Part shown: positions 16,033 through 23,929 of the stretch, piece after piece
Layout: every line of letters begins with the position of its first letter
Position numbering within the stretch: the stretch's first letter is position 1
Origin: Vicinamibacteria bacterium
Lineage (GTDB): Bacteria; Acidobacteriota; Vicinamibacteria; Marinacidobacterales; SMYC01
Length of the DNA stretch: 45,764 nt
NCBI GenBank assembly: GCA_035620555.1
Contig: DASPGQ010000221.1
Span: 1 to 45,764 of the forward strand
Direction of reading: 5' to 3'
Program-made: the position numbers and the translations under genes
The notes under the pieces: model-generated
Told to the model about the DNA's origin: nothing
Database searches by the model: none
The model's input: only the letters and a program-made list of their open reading frames with translations

Positions 16033-16943
16033 CGGCGCGTTTGACGGGCAACCTCGGTCTGAAGATCCTCGCCCTACTGCTGGGATTCTCGCTTTGGTAC
16101 GCCGTTGCCCGAGAGCAGGGGGCCGAGTTCGCCTTCACCCTTCCGCTCGAGCTACGTGGTGTGCCCGAGGGGCTCGAGGTGGTCGAGGAATCGGCGCAGC
16201 AAGTCGAGGTTCGTCTTCGGGGATCTGCCGAGCTCTTGAGGCGGCTGACCACGTCCGACATCGTCGTCACCGTCGATCTGTCGGATGCAGAACCGGGCGA
16301 GCGCATCGCCTACCTCACTCCCGAGAATGTCAAAGTGCCGTTTGGAGCCCGCGTGATGCGGGTCACCCCGACGAGCATCAAGCTCGAGCTCGACCGCACG
16401 CTCGGGCGGGCCGTGGAGGTGATTCCCCGCGTGCTGGGTTCACCGGCGACCGGATTCGAGTTGCTCGATATCGAGCTCACGCCGCGTCAAATCACCGTGG
16501 TCGGGCCGGCATCGCGTTTGAAAGGCCTCGAGCAGGTGACCACCGAGCCGATCTCCGCCGAAGGACTGCGAGAGCCCTACTCGCGCGCCGTTCGCGTGGA
16601 GCTCGACCCGCTAGTGCGGATCGACCGGGACACAACGGTGGAAATCACCCTCCAGGTGGGCGAGGAGCGGATCCGAAGGGAGATCAGCGGGGTCGTCGTC
16701 GTGGGAGACCCGGAATCGAGCTCGGCGCGGCTCGATCCGAAGACCCTGCGCGTCATCGTCGAGGGACCGAGGAGCCTCGTCGAAGCGCTTTCAACCGAAG
16801 ACCTGGTGGCGACGGTGCCTCTGGGTGGACTGTCCAGCGGGCGCCACAGCTTGGCTCCCATCGTAAGGGCGCGTTCCGCCTACATGACGCAGGTCGAGGT
16901 GATTGGGATCAAGCCCGAGGAGATAACCGTCAGAATCCCGTAA
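16029..16943 (+). CDS. cdaR: CdaR-like YbbR-domain protein
   Basis: A 304-aa protein with one N-terminal membrane helix (LGLKILALLLGFSLWYAVA, about 8-26) and a long extracytoplasmic part built of YbbR-type repeats. Recurring signs are PLELRGVPEGLEVVEESAQQ, LTPENVKVPFGARVM and the repeated VEVIPRVLGSPATGFEL / VTLQVGEE strands. CdaR proteins bind and modulate CdaA from the outer face of the membrane. It overlaps cdaA by ATGA and is followed by glmM, the same partner trio known in Firmicutes. Sequence conservation in this family is weak, so context carries much of the call. Confidence 0.85.
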   Translation: MTARLTGNLGLKILALLLGFSLWYAVAREQGAEFAFTLPLELRGVPEGLEVVEESAQQVEVRLRGSAELLRRLTTSDIVVTVDLSDAEPGERIAYLTPENVKVPFGARVMRVTPTSIKLELDRTLGRAVEVIPRVLGSPATGFELLDIELTPRQITVVGPASRLKGLEQVTTEPISAEGLREPYSRAVRVELDPLVRIDRDTTVEITLQVGEERIRREISGVVVVGDPESSSARLDPKTLRVIVEGPRSLVEALSTEDLVATVPLGGLSSGRHSLAPIVRARSAYMTQVEVIGIKPEEITVRIP

Positions 16944-16982
16944 GCGGAAGACGGGATGTTGCGGGAGAGAGATGGGTCGAGG

Positions 16983-18311
16983 ATGAGCTTGTTCGGCACC
17001 GATGGAATTCGTGGCGTGGCCTACTCACCTCCTCTCGACCGAGAAACGGTGACCCGCGTGGGGATTGCGCTCGCTCGAAACCTGCCGTCCTCGCCCCGGG
17101 TGCTCATCGGGAGGGACACTCGGGCGAGCGGTCCCGACCTCGAGCGCTGGCTCACCGGAGGCCTGGTGGCCGATGGGGCCGTCGTGGAGTCCGCCGGTGT
17201 CCTTACGACCCCCGCGATCGCCTTTCTCACGCAAAGGCTCGGGTTCGACGCCGGCGTGGTCATCTCCGCATCCCATAATCCCTATCGGGACAACGGCATC
17301 AAGATCCTGATGGCGAGTGGGCACAAACTCGACGATGAGATCGAGAAGGCGATCGAAGAGGACGTTCGCCGTGGCCGGCCCGTTCCCCAAGAACCGGGGA
17401 GCCCGCGCCCGCCGGAGCCTCGTTTCGCGTCGCTCTACGTCGATCATCTCATCGGCGCTCTCGGAGGAGTGCAGCCACAATCGCTCCCCCTCGTGCTCGA
17501 TTGCGCCCACGGCGCCGGCTACCGGGTCGGGCCAGAACTTCTCGGTAGGCTCGGACTCGCTCCTCGTATACTGGCGGCCGAGCCCAATGGCCAGAACATC
17601 AACCGAGAGTGCGGCTCGACTCACCTCGAGGGCCTCTGCAGGAAGGTCGTCGAGGAGGGACTCTCCCTCGGAGCGGCGCTCGATGGGGACGGTGACCGGT
17701 TGCTCCTTTGCGACAAGACCGGCCGGCTCGTCGACGGGGATGCCATTCTGCTGGCGTCGGCACGAAGGCTAAAGAAAGAAGGGCGGCTTTTGGGCGATGG
17801 TGTCGTGGCCACGGTGATGAGCAACATGGCTCTCGAGGTTGCTCTGGAGCACGAAGGCATCCGTCTTCACCGCACACAAGTTGGCGACAAGTTCGTCTCC
17901 CGTGAAATGAAAGAAAGAAACATCGTTCTCGGGGGCGAGCAGTCGGGGCATATCATCTATGCCGAGTTCGCTTCGACGGGAGACGGGCTCTTGACCTTAC
18001 TTCAGGTCTTGCGGGTACTGGCGCTCGAGGGGAAGGGGTTGGATGAGGTCGGCCGTCTCGAGCCGTTTCCGCAAGTCCTGACGAGCGTCCGAGTGTCCCA
18101 GCGGCCCGACGTTCGGGACGTCCCGGAGATAGCCGAAGCGATTCTCGGGGCGGAACGAATGCTCGAGGGCCGGGGACGAATCCTCGTCCGGTACTCGGGA
18201 ACGGAACCGCTGTTACGGATCATGGTCGAGGGACCCGAGAGAAACGAGATCGAAGACATCGCCGCGCGCCTCTCCACCGCGGTAGAAGCGTCGATCGGAG
18301 AACCGGCGTGA
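16983..18311 (+). CDS. glmM: Phosphoglucosamine mutase GlmM
   Basis: A 442-aa alpha-D-phosphohexomutase. The family opening LFGTDGIRG is at 3-11; the phosphoserine loop ISASHNPYRDNG places the catalytic Ser at 97; ALDGDGDRLLL holds the Mg2+ aspartates; and the C-terminal VRYSGTEPLLRIMVEG binds phosphate. It converts glucosamine-6-phosphate to glucosamine-1-phosphate for peptidoglycan and LPS precursors. I chose the ATG at 16983 because the family starts right there; an in-frame ATG at 16956 with GGAAG upstream would add nine residues. Next to cdaA-cdaR it may be regulated by direct contact with CdaA, as described in Firmicutes. Confidence 0.96.
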   Translation: MSLFGTDGIRGVAYSPPLDRETVTRVGIALARNLPSSPRVLIGRDTRASGPDLERWLTGGLVADGAVVESAGVLTTPAIAFLTQRLGFDAGVVISASHNPYRDNGIKILMASGHKLDDEIEKAIEEDVRRGRPVPQEPGSPRPPEPRFASLYVDHLIGALGGVQPQSLPLVLDCAHGAGYRVGPELLGRLGLAPRILAAEPNGQNINRECGSTHLEGLCRKVVEEGLSLGAALDGDGDRLLLCDKTGRLVDGDAILLASARRLKKEGRLLGDGVVATVMSNMALEVALEHEGIRLHRTQVGDKFVSREMKERNIVLGGEQSGHIIYAEFASTGDGLLTLLQVLRVLALEGKGLDEVGRLEPFPQVLTSVRVSQRPDVRDVPEIAEAILGAERMLEGRGRILVRYSGTEPLLRIMVEGPERNEIEDIAARLSTAVEASIGEPA

Positions 18312-19054
18312 TCGAGCTCGGAGTAACTCTGGATGAAGTTGCCGTACTCCGGGAGTCTCGAAAATCGCGAACCCCCGACCCGGTGTTTTGCGGATTTCTC
18401 GCCGAACAAGCGGGTGCGACGGCGGTGAACGTGCAGCTCCGAGGCGATCGCCGCTACGTTCAGGAGCGCGACGTTCACCTGCTTCGGGACGCTCTCGGAG
18501 TCGAGCTCAATCTGGTGCTTGCCCCGACCCAAGAAATGATCCATTTCGCCCTGACCGCCAAACCCGATCGGATCACGTTCGTCCCCGAAAGGCTGGAGAC
18601 GGCCGGGGGGGGCGGGCTCGACGTGATTTTGAACGCGCCACAACTTCGCGAACGCGTGCGGGAGATTCGTGAGGGCACGATGTTTCCCGTGATCTTCATC
18701 GACCCTTCGATCGAACAAGTCAAGGCGGCACACCAGGTTGGAGCGCTGGGGGTGGAGCTGTCCGCCACCGCGTTTACCGCAGCGAGCGATTCGATGGGGC
18801 TCGCGCGCGATCGCGAAGCCGTCGAGCACGAGCTGCAAAAGCTTCGTGACTCCGCCCGGCTCGCCGCGAAGCTCGAGCTTCACGTATCCATCCGCCACGG
18901 AATCACGCTCCGGAACGTCCGGCACCTCCTGGACGTCCCTGGGCTCGGTCGCATCAACGTGGGTCACGATTTGGTGGCGCGCGCCGTCACCGTGGGATTC
19001 GAGTCCGCGGTTCGCACCTGGGCCGAGGTACTATGGAAAGCGCCCGAGAATTGA
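18308..19054 (+). CDS. pdxJ: Pyridoxine 5'-phosphate synthase PdxJ
   Basis: A 248-aa TIM-barrel protein. The first strand IELGVTLDEVAVLRESR, then DRRYVQERDVHLLRD, EMIHFALTAKPDRITFVPER and the C-terminal INVGHDLVARAVTVGFESAV all match PdxJ. It condenses deoxyxylulose phosphate with 3-amino-2-oxopropyl phosphate to give pyridoxine phosphate, the precursor of PLP. The start is GTG at 18308, overlapping the glmM stop by four bases, which makes it the last member of the coupled folP-cdaA-cdaR-glmM-pdxJ series. A PLP-handling protein (YggS) and a PLP enzyme (GlyA) lie downstream on the other strand. Confidence 0.95.
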   Translation: MIELGVTLDEVAVLRESRKSRTPDPVFCGFLAEQAGATAVNVQLRGDRRYVQERDVHLLRDALGVELNLVLAPTQEMIHFALTAKPDRITFVPERLETAGGGGLDVILNAPQLRERVREIREGTMFPVIFIDPSIEQVKAAHQVGALGVELSATAFTAASDSMGLARDREAVEHELQKLRDSARLAAKLELHVSIRHGITLRNVRHLLDVPGLGRINVGHDLVARAVTVGFESAVRTWAEVLWKAPEN

Positions 19055-19079
19055 CGACACGGTGGTTCTTTGCTAGGTT
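19051..19079 (+). promoter_or_regulatory. Possible promoter for lepB
   Basis: TTGACG (19051-19056, overlapping the pdxJ stop) and TAGGTT (19074-19079) are 17 bases apart. The -35 is a 5/6 match, the -10 only 3/6. It sits 33 bases before the lepB GTG start, in the only gap of the region large enough for a promoter. Confidence 0.4.
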
Positions 19080-19112
19080 CAATGGTTTAGGGAGATCTTA
19101 GCCGGGCAAAAC

Positions 19113-19838
19113 GTGGTGGGGAGGAACAAGAGGGACGACGCCAAGAAAAGCGAGAAGTCTACTCTCCGCGAGTATTTCGAGTCGATCTGTGTCGCCGTAA
19201 TCCTAGCGCTCTTCATCCGAACTTTCGTTTTTCAAGCCTTCAAGATTCCGACGGGATCGATGGAAGAGAATCTCCTCATCGGAGATCACTTGATCGTGAA
19301 CAAAATGCTCTACGCACCCACCGCCACGGCGCTGGAGACGGTGATGGCACCGGTGCGCGAGGTCAAGCGGCAGGACGTGGTGGTGTTCAAGTTCCCTGCC
19401 GAGCCGGAGCGCGATTTCATCAAGAGGGTGATCGCGCTGCCGGGAGAGCGCATCGCGATCAAGAACAAACAGGTCTTCATCGACGGCGTGCCGCTGGACG
19501 AGCCTTATGTATTCTTCAATGAGCCGCCGGGAAATCCCGAGCTGGGCTCCTTCGCCGACTCGAGACGGGACAGCATGCCGGAAATGCTGGTTCCCCAGGG
19601 CCACTATTTCGTCATGGGGGACAATCGCGACAACAGTCACGACAGCCGCTTCTGGGGAACCCTGCCGGCCGAGCTGCTGAAGGGTCGCGCCCTGATGATC
19701 TACTGGTCCTATGATGCTCCCGACGGCCGCGACGCCTATTTCAAAGAAGGCTTGGACCGCATCATCGAGGTCCTTTCCGTGATTCCGTACTTCGTGACCC
19801 ACACACGCTGGGATCGATTCTTTCACCTGGTGCATTGA
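19113..19838 (+). CDS. lepB: Signal peptidase I LepB
   Basis: A 241-aa membrane protease with one N-terminal transmembrane helix (about 25-42). The catalytic dyad is visible: Ser49 in IPTGSMEENLLIGD and Lys104 in RDFIKRVIALPGE. The later box GHYFVMGDNRDNSHDSRFWG is intact. It cleaves signal peptides from exported proteins on the outer face of the inner membrane. The start is GTG at 19113; a basic, charged stretch (GRNKRDDAKKSEKS) precedes the helix, placing the N-terminus inside. It is followed by a small membrane protein gene whose Shine-Dalgarno lies just after this stop. Confidence 0.96.
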   Translation: MVGRNKRDDAKKSEKSTLREYFESICVAVILALFIRTFVFQAFKIPTGSMEENLLIGDHLIVNKMLYAPTATALETVMAPVREVKRQDVVVFKFPAEPERDFIKRVIALPGERIAIKNKQVFIDGVPLDEPYVFFNEPPGNPELGSFADSRRDSMPEMLVPQGHYFVMGDNRDNSHDSRFWGTLPAELLKGRALMIYWSYDAPDGRDAYFKEGLDRIIEVLSVIPYFVTHTRWDRFFHLVH

Positions 19839-19861
19839 GCTTCTCACAAGGAGACATGCCT

Positions 19862-20227
19862 ATGAGAAAGGTCCGGAATGATCGCGGGGGGTCGAATCTG
19901 AGCTTGCTCTTCACGATTCTCATCGCCGTCTTCCTGGTGTACGAGGCGAAGCAGTTCGGTCCGCTGCTCCTCGCGCAGTTCGAGTTTCACGATGCGGTGG
20001 TGGAAGCGGCGAAGTTCTCGAGGGACAAGGACCCTTCGACGGTACAGAACGAGGTCCTGGCGAGAGCGAGCGCGCTCTCGCTTCCCATCTCCCGAGAAAT
20101 GATCAAGGTTACTCGACAGCCTTGGAACACGCGAATTCAGGTCTCCTACCAGCTGTCGGCGGAGTGGGCCCCGGGAAGGCTCTACTCCTGGACCGTCGTG
20201 GTGGACGAGGAGAGCGTTCTGTTCTAG
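19862..20227 (+). CDS. Small single-pass membrane protein of unknown function
   Basis: A 121-aa protein with a basic N-terminus (MRKVRNDRGGSN), one transmembrane helix (LSLLFTILIAVFLVYEA, about 13-29) and an extracytoplasmic domain of about 90 residues ending YSWTVVVDEESVLF. The start at 19862 is set by AAGGAG eight bases upstream; the ATG at 19856 would sit too close to it. It follows lepB by 23 bases, the position that DUF4845-type proteins hold in Proteobacteria, and the single-helix plan is similar, but I cannot confirm that family from sequence alone. The N-terminal RGGSNLSLLF also recalls pilin-like leaders. It meets divIVA tail to tail with no intergenic base. Confidence 0.65.
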   Translation: MRKVRNDRGGSNLSLLFTILIAVFLVYEAKQFGPLLLAQFEFHDAVVEAAKFSRDKDPSTVQNEVLARASALSLPISREMIKVTRQPWNTRIQVSYQLSAEWAPGRLYSWTVVVDEESVLF

Positions 20228-20734
20228 TTATTCGGCGCTGTCGGCGCGTCGTTTGAGGAACGACAGCTTCTCTCGATCGGCCTCGCTCTCGCTCATGAGT
20301 TGAATGAGATTTCTGAGGTTCGCGATCGCGCCGAGGATCGAGTTCAGCACCTGCCGCTTCTGCACTTTGAGCTCGAGTATGTCCTTCTCGATGTCGTGAG
20401 CCCGAGACTGTGCGGCCTCGACGAGCCGATCGGCGGCTAGCTCCGCCTCTCGAAGCAGCATCTGCGATTGCTTTTTCGCGGTCTCCTTGAGCTCCTCGGA
20501 TGTTCGCTGTGCGGCGACGAGAGTATTCTTCAGGATCTCCTCGCGCTGGTGGTGCTCGCCGAGAAGGACGTTCAAACGTCGAACTTCTTCGCCGAGCTTT
20601 TCGTTGTCGGAGCGAAGACGCCCCATCTCCTCGGAAACGCCGTTGAGGAAGGCACGCACTTCGTCGGCGTCGAGGCCGCGAAAGGTTCGCCGCTGGAACT
20701 CGTGTCTTTGGATGTCGAGGGGGGTAAGCTTCAT
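20228..20734 (-). CDS. divIVA: DivIVA-domain protein
   Basis: A 168-aa protein starting MKLTPLDIQRHEFQRRTFRG then LDADEVRAFL, the DivIVA membrane-binding N-terminal motif. A long coiled coil follows (about 30-150: EEMGRLRSDNEKLGEEVRRL, and LREAELAADRLVEAAQSRAH). Such proteins sense curved membrane at poles or septa and recruit division or polarity factors. The start at 20734 is fixed by AAAGGAG nine to ten bases upstream; the open frame upstream is the tail of yggS in another frame. It is the second gene after yggS, a pairing also seen in Firmicutes division clusters. Confidence 0.92.
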   Translation of the reverse strand: MKLTPLDIQRHEFQRRTFRGLDADEVRAFLNGVSEEMGRLRSDNEKLGEEVRRLNVLLGEHHQREEILKNTLVAAQRTSEELKETAKKQSQMLLREAELAADRLVEAAQSRAHDIEKDILELKVQKRQVLNSILGAIANLRNLIQLMSESEADREKLSFLKRRADSAE

Positions 20735-20762
20735 CCAGATCGCTCCTTTGGTTGTTCTTTTA

Positions 20763-21467
20763 TCAAACGAGGGCGGAAGTGGTTTCTCGCGATCGCCTTT
20801 CACCGAATAGCGCGGTGCCGATTCGGATGTACGTGGAGCCCTCTTCGATGGCGACCTCGAAATCGTGGCTCATCCCCATCGAGAGCTCGAGCGAGGGGAT
20901 CAAGTCGTCTCTTTGCGCTCGTTCCCCGAGAACCCGGAGGCGCCGAAAGTAGGGCCGCGCGTCTTGCGGATCCTCGTGGAACGGAGGGAGGACCATGAGC
21001 CCTTCCACCTTGAGATGGGAGAACTCCTTGAAGCTCTCCAGGGCGCCAATGACCTCGCTCTCCGCCAATCCGTACTTCGTGGTCTCACCCGCGAGATCGA
21101 CTTGCAGGAGTACGCGTTGGATCCTCGCCATCTCGGACGCGAGCCGGTCGACTCGCCTCGCCAGATCGACACTGTCCACCGAATGAATCAACTCGAAGAG
21201 CTCGATCGCTTTCTTCACCTTGTTCTTTTGAAGGTGTCCGACCAGGTGCCACTCGAGATTCTCGAGCTCAGGTTGCTTCCGCTCTGCCTCCTGGACGCGA
21301 TTCTCGCCAATGATGCGGACACCCGCTTCGACGGCGAGGCGAATCTCGTCAGGGGTGCGGGTCTTGGCAACGGCGACGAGCCTGACCGAGTCGATTTCGC
21401 GGCCGACACGCCGGCAGGCTCCGGCCATGCGCTCGCGAATCATCTCTAGACGAGCCGAAATCTCCAT
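20763..21467 (-). CDS. yggS: YggS-family PLP-binding homeostasis protein (PLPBP)
   Basis: A 234-aa protein with the alanine-racemase-like barrel of YggS/YlmE. RLVAVAKTRTPDEI places the PLP Lys at 35; IGENRVQEAERK, WHLVGHLQKNK and IHSVDSVDLA are the family signatures; LSMGMSHDFEVAIEEGSTYIRIGTALFG closes the phosphate site. It has no known catalytic activity and buffers free PLP in the cytoplasm. It is transcribed from a clear promoter at 21519-21547 and followed 28 bases later by divIVA, whose Shine-Dalgarno lies in the gap. Confidence 0.95.
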   Translation of the reverse strand: MEISARLEMIRERMAGACRRVGREIDSVRLVAVAKTRTPDEIRLAVEAGVRIIGENRVQEAERKQPELENLEWHLVGHLQKNKVKKAIELFELIHSVDSVDLARRVDRLASEMARIQRVLLQVDLAGETTKYGLAESEVIGALESFKEFSHLKVEGLMVLPPFHEDPQDARPYFRRLRVLGERAQRDDLIPSLELSMGMSHDFEVAIEEGSTYIRIGTALFGERRSRETTSALV

Positions 21468-21518
21468 CGTTCGGTCCTGAGCACGAATGCCGATCTTCGA
21501 TGAGCTTTGAGAACCGCT

Positions 21519-21547
21519 ATTCTAACGGCGGGGAAACTCGCTGTAAA
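21519..21547 (-). promoter_or_regulatory. Sigma-70-type promoter for yggS-divIVA
   Basis: On the minus strand TTTACA (21547-21542) and TAGAAT (21524-21519) are 17 bases apart, each a 5/6 match to consensus. Transcription would begin near 21512, about 45 bases before the yggS ATG. Confidence 0.7.
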
Positions 21548-21559
21548 CCATAAGGCAGC

Positions 21560-21937
21560 TCAGAGCTCCCCGTAGGTCGCGCTATAGGTAGGCGCCTCCC
21601 AGACTCGTACCCGATGGAGCACCACACCGCGAGGAAGGCTCTTCGCGAGCGTCTCATAGAAGAACCGCGCGATGTTTTCCGTCGTTGGGTTCTCCTCATC
21701 GAATGGGGCGATGTCGTTGAGATGACGGTGATCGTAGGGTGCCACGACTTCTCTGAGCTTGGCCTCGAGCTCGAGGAAATCGATGATCAACCCGGAGTCG
21801 TCGAGTGACTCGGCCCCGACGAAGACTTCGACTCGGAAATTGTGCCCATGAAGCGGCTCCAAATCTGCCTTGTATCCCCGCAGCTGATGAGAAGCCGCGA
21901 AGGTGGTCTGCACCGAGACTTCGTAGCGCTGGCTCAT
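21560..21937 (-). CDS. PTPS-III-type 6-pyruvoyltetrahydropterin synthase paralog (predicted FolB bypass)
   Basis: A 125-aa QueD/PTPS-fold protein with zinc histidines at H17 (FAASHQL) and H30/H32 (LHGHNF), the Asp/His pair in YDHRHLND, and the pterin-binding Glu114 in VWEAPTYSA. The catalytic Cys that normally lies four residues before the HGH motif is absent: this stretch reads ADLEPLHGH, with Glu27 three residues before H30. Paralogs in which Glu replaces or accompanies that Cys (PTPS-III) were shown to substitute for FolB in folate synthesis, and Acidobacteria were among the lineages named. I therefore predict dihydroneopterin triphosphate to hydroxymethyldihydropterin, not the queuosine step. 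The start overlaps the helicase stop (ATGA). Confidence 0.82.
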   Translation of the reverse strand: MSQRYEVSVQTTFAASHQLRGYKADLEPLHGHNFRVEVFVGAESLDDSGLIIDFLELEAKLREVVAPYDHRHLNDIAPFDEENPTTENIARFFYETLAKSLPRGVVLHRVRVWEAPTYSATYGEL

Positions 21938-23901
21938 ACGACCTCTCGGGCGAAGAAGCGCTCCACGTCCCGAAAATCCTGGGTCAGCTGGTACGGGGGA
22001 AGGCTCTTCAGAAACCGGCGACCGTAGGCCATCGTGGCGAGACGACTGTCGAGTACCGCGACGACGCCGCGGTCGGACGTCGAGCGAATCAGCCGGCCCA
22101 AACCCTGCTTCAGCGACAGGATCGCCATCGGCACCTGATAATCGTGAAACCCGCTTCCTCCCTTCGACTCGATCCACTCGATGCGAGCGGCCACCAGAGG
22201 ATCATCGGGGACCGCGAACGGGAGCTTGTCGACCACGACGCAGGATAGCTGCTCGCCAGCGACATCGACACCTTCCCAAAAGCTGGAGGTGGCGAGGAGA
22301 ACCGCGCCAGGAGTCCGTCGAAACTTCTCGAGAATCTCGCTCCTCGGTGCGTCACCCTGCACCAGGAGGGGGAACGCCAGATCGTGTTCCAGCGCCCGGC
22401 GAACGGTATGGAGGTTGTGAAAGCTGGTAAACAGCACGAAAGCCCGCCCGTTGCTCGCGTCCAGGATCGCGCGTATCTCCTTAATCGCCTCGGGCAGGAA
22501 TCGCTCGTCCCGCGGCGGCGGAAGGTGTCGGGCGATATACAACAGGGCCTGCGTCCCGAAATCGAAGGGTGACTCCAATAACCGGCTGCTGCGGGAGGAG
22601 ACCCCCAGGCGCTCGCTTATGTAGTCGAACGAGCTCTCGATCGCCAGGGTCGCCGAGGTAAGGACCACGGCCCGCTTTCTCTCGATCAGCGTCCGCCGGA
22701 GCGTGGAAGCGACCTGGATCGGGGCCGACCGCAAGGCAATGGAGCGCTCCCTCGTTTCACACCACGATACGGTCTCGGGGTCCGCGGAGTCGAGAATCGT
22801 CTCGAGGTCCACGATCAGCTCCGACGCACGGCGGACGAGAGCGATGCTGATCTCGTCGGGCTTGGGAATCGTCTCCAAATCGGAGCGAACCCGCTGGAGC
22901 TGCGAGTTGAACGCCTGCCAGGCGCTCTTTTGCCTTCGCGTAGCGGCACCGGGCGCGAGTCGATAGCGCTCCCGCTCGGTCCGGAAGGACTCGAAAAGAA
23001 TGGAGGCAGCATCTCTCATGCGCTCGAGCTCTCTGAGCGCCGCTCTCGCCCGTGATTTGGCATCCCGCTCGGCCCAGGCCGCCTCGACGTCCCGGGCGAG
23101 CTCCTGGACCCTGGCCGTGCTGACGGTGAGACCGAAATAGGTCGTTGCCACGTCCTCGATCTGATGGGCCTCGTCGATGACGAGATGGTCGTATTCGGGA
23201 ATCACCTCGCCGTAGGAGCCTTCACGGATCAGCAGATCGGCGAACAAGAGATGGTGATTGACCACGATGACGTCGCACTCCGAAGCTCGCCTTCGAAGCT
23301 GGGTCACGTAGCAGCGGTCATAGTCGGAGCAGTCCGTGCCGATGCAATTCTCGCTGCGCGCCGAAATGCCTTTCCAGAAGTCGAGCCGGTCGGGAAGACC
23401 CGCGACCTCGGATCGGTCGCCCGTCTTGGTCAGTGATGCCCAACGCGCGAGGGTGTCGAAGTGCGTCTGCTCCTCGAAGAAGCGGAACGTGGGCTGCAGC
23501 TGGAAGGCTGCGTAGCGCTTCAGGCAGAGGTAATTCCCCCGGCCTTTCATCAGACAAGCGGTAAAAGGAATCCCTAGCGCCCGGCGAACGATGGGGATGT
23601 CCTTGTCGAAGAGCTGTTCCTGCAGATTCTTGGTGCCGGTGGATACGACGACTCTTTGGCCGGAAACGACGGCGGGGATGAGATAGGCGAGGGTTTTCCC
23701 CGTTCCCGTCCCCGCTTCGACGAGGAGCTCTCCGCCGCCGCGGAATGCATTGGCTACGGCGACCGCCATTTCCTGCTGGGGGCCGCGGCACTCGAAGCCG
23801 GATAGAGTCGCGGCAAGGGGGCCGGAAGGCCCCAGCAGCTCCCGGACGCGGCCGCCGTCGAGCTCCTCCAGGCCTCGGGCGGTGGTTACGGCGGCTCCCA
23901 T
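21934..23901 (-). CDS. dinG: DinG/XPD-type ATP-dependent DNA helicase
   Basis: A 655-aa superfamily-2 helicase. Walker A EAGTGTGKTLAYL is at about 62-74, the DEAH box is in LVIDEAHQIEDVA, and the C-terminal HELICc2 domain has FWEGVDVAGEQLSCVVVDKLPF and the Q-x-x-G-R-x-x-R box as KQGLGRLIRS. Four cysteines between motifs I and II (CLMKGRGNYLC and CIGTDCSDYDRC) fit the 4Fe-4S domain of XPD/DinG. It unwinds DNA 5' to 3' during repair or removal of R-loops. An exonuclease domain, present in some Firmicutes DinG, is absent. It overlaps the PTPS-III gene by four bases. Confidence 0.92.
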   Translation of the reverse strand: MGAAVTTARGLEELDGGRVRELLGPSGPLAATLSGFECRGPQQEMAVAVANAFRGGGELLVEAGTGTGKTLAYLIPAVVSGQRVVVSTGTKNLQEQLFDKDIPIVRRALGIPFTACLMKGRGNYLCLKRYAAFQLQPTFRFFEEQTHFDTLARWASLTKTGDRSEVAGLPDRLDFWKGISARSENCIGTDCSDYDRCYVTQLRRRASECDVIVVNHHLLFADLLIREGSYGEVIPEYDHLVIDEAHQIEDVATTYFGLTVSTARVQELARDVEAAWAERDAKSRARAALRELERMRDAASILFESFRTERERYRLAPGAATRRQKSAWQAFNSQLQRVRSDLETIPKPDEISIALVRRASELIVDLETILDSADPETVSWCETRERSIALRSAPIQVASTLRRTLIERKRAVVLTSATLAIESSFDYISERLGVSSRSSRLLESPFDFGTQALLYIARHLPPPRDERFLPEAIKEIRAILDASNGRAFVLFTSFHNLHTVRRALEHDLAFPLLVQGDAPRSEILEKFRRTPGAVLLATSSFWEGVDVAGEQLSCVVVDKLPFAVPDDPLVAARIEWIESKGGSGFHDYQVPMAILSLKQGLGRLIRSTSDRGVVAVLDSRLATMAYGRRFLKSLPPYQLTQDFRDVERFFAREVV

Positions 23902-23929
23902 CGTCCCTTCATGACGGAATCGCCATGAC

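Noticed and set aside
21560-21937. Queuosine enzyme QueD (6-carboxytetrahydropterin synthase)
   Set aside because: The catalytic Cys is missing and Glu27 is at the PTPS-III position, so the folate bypass role is preferred.
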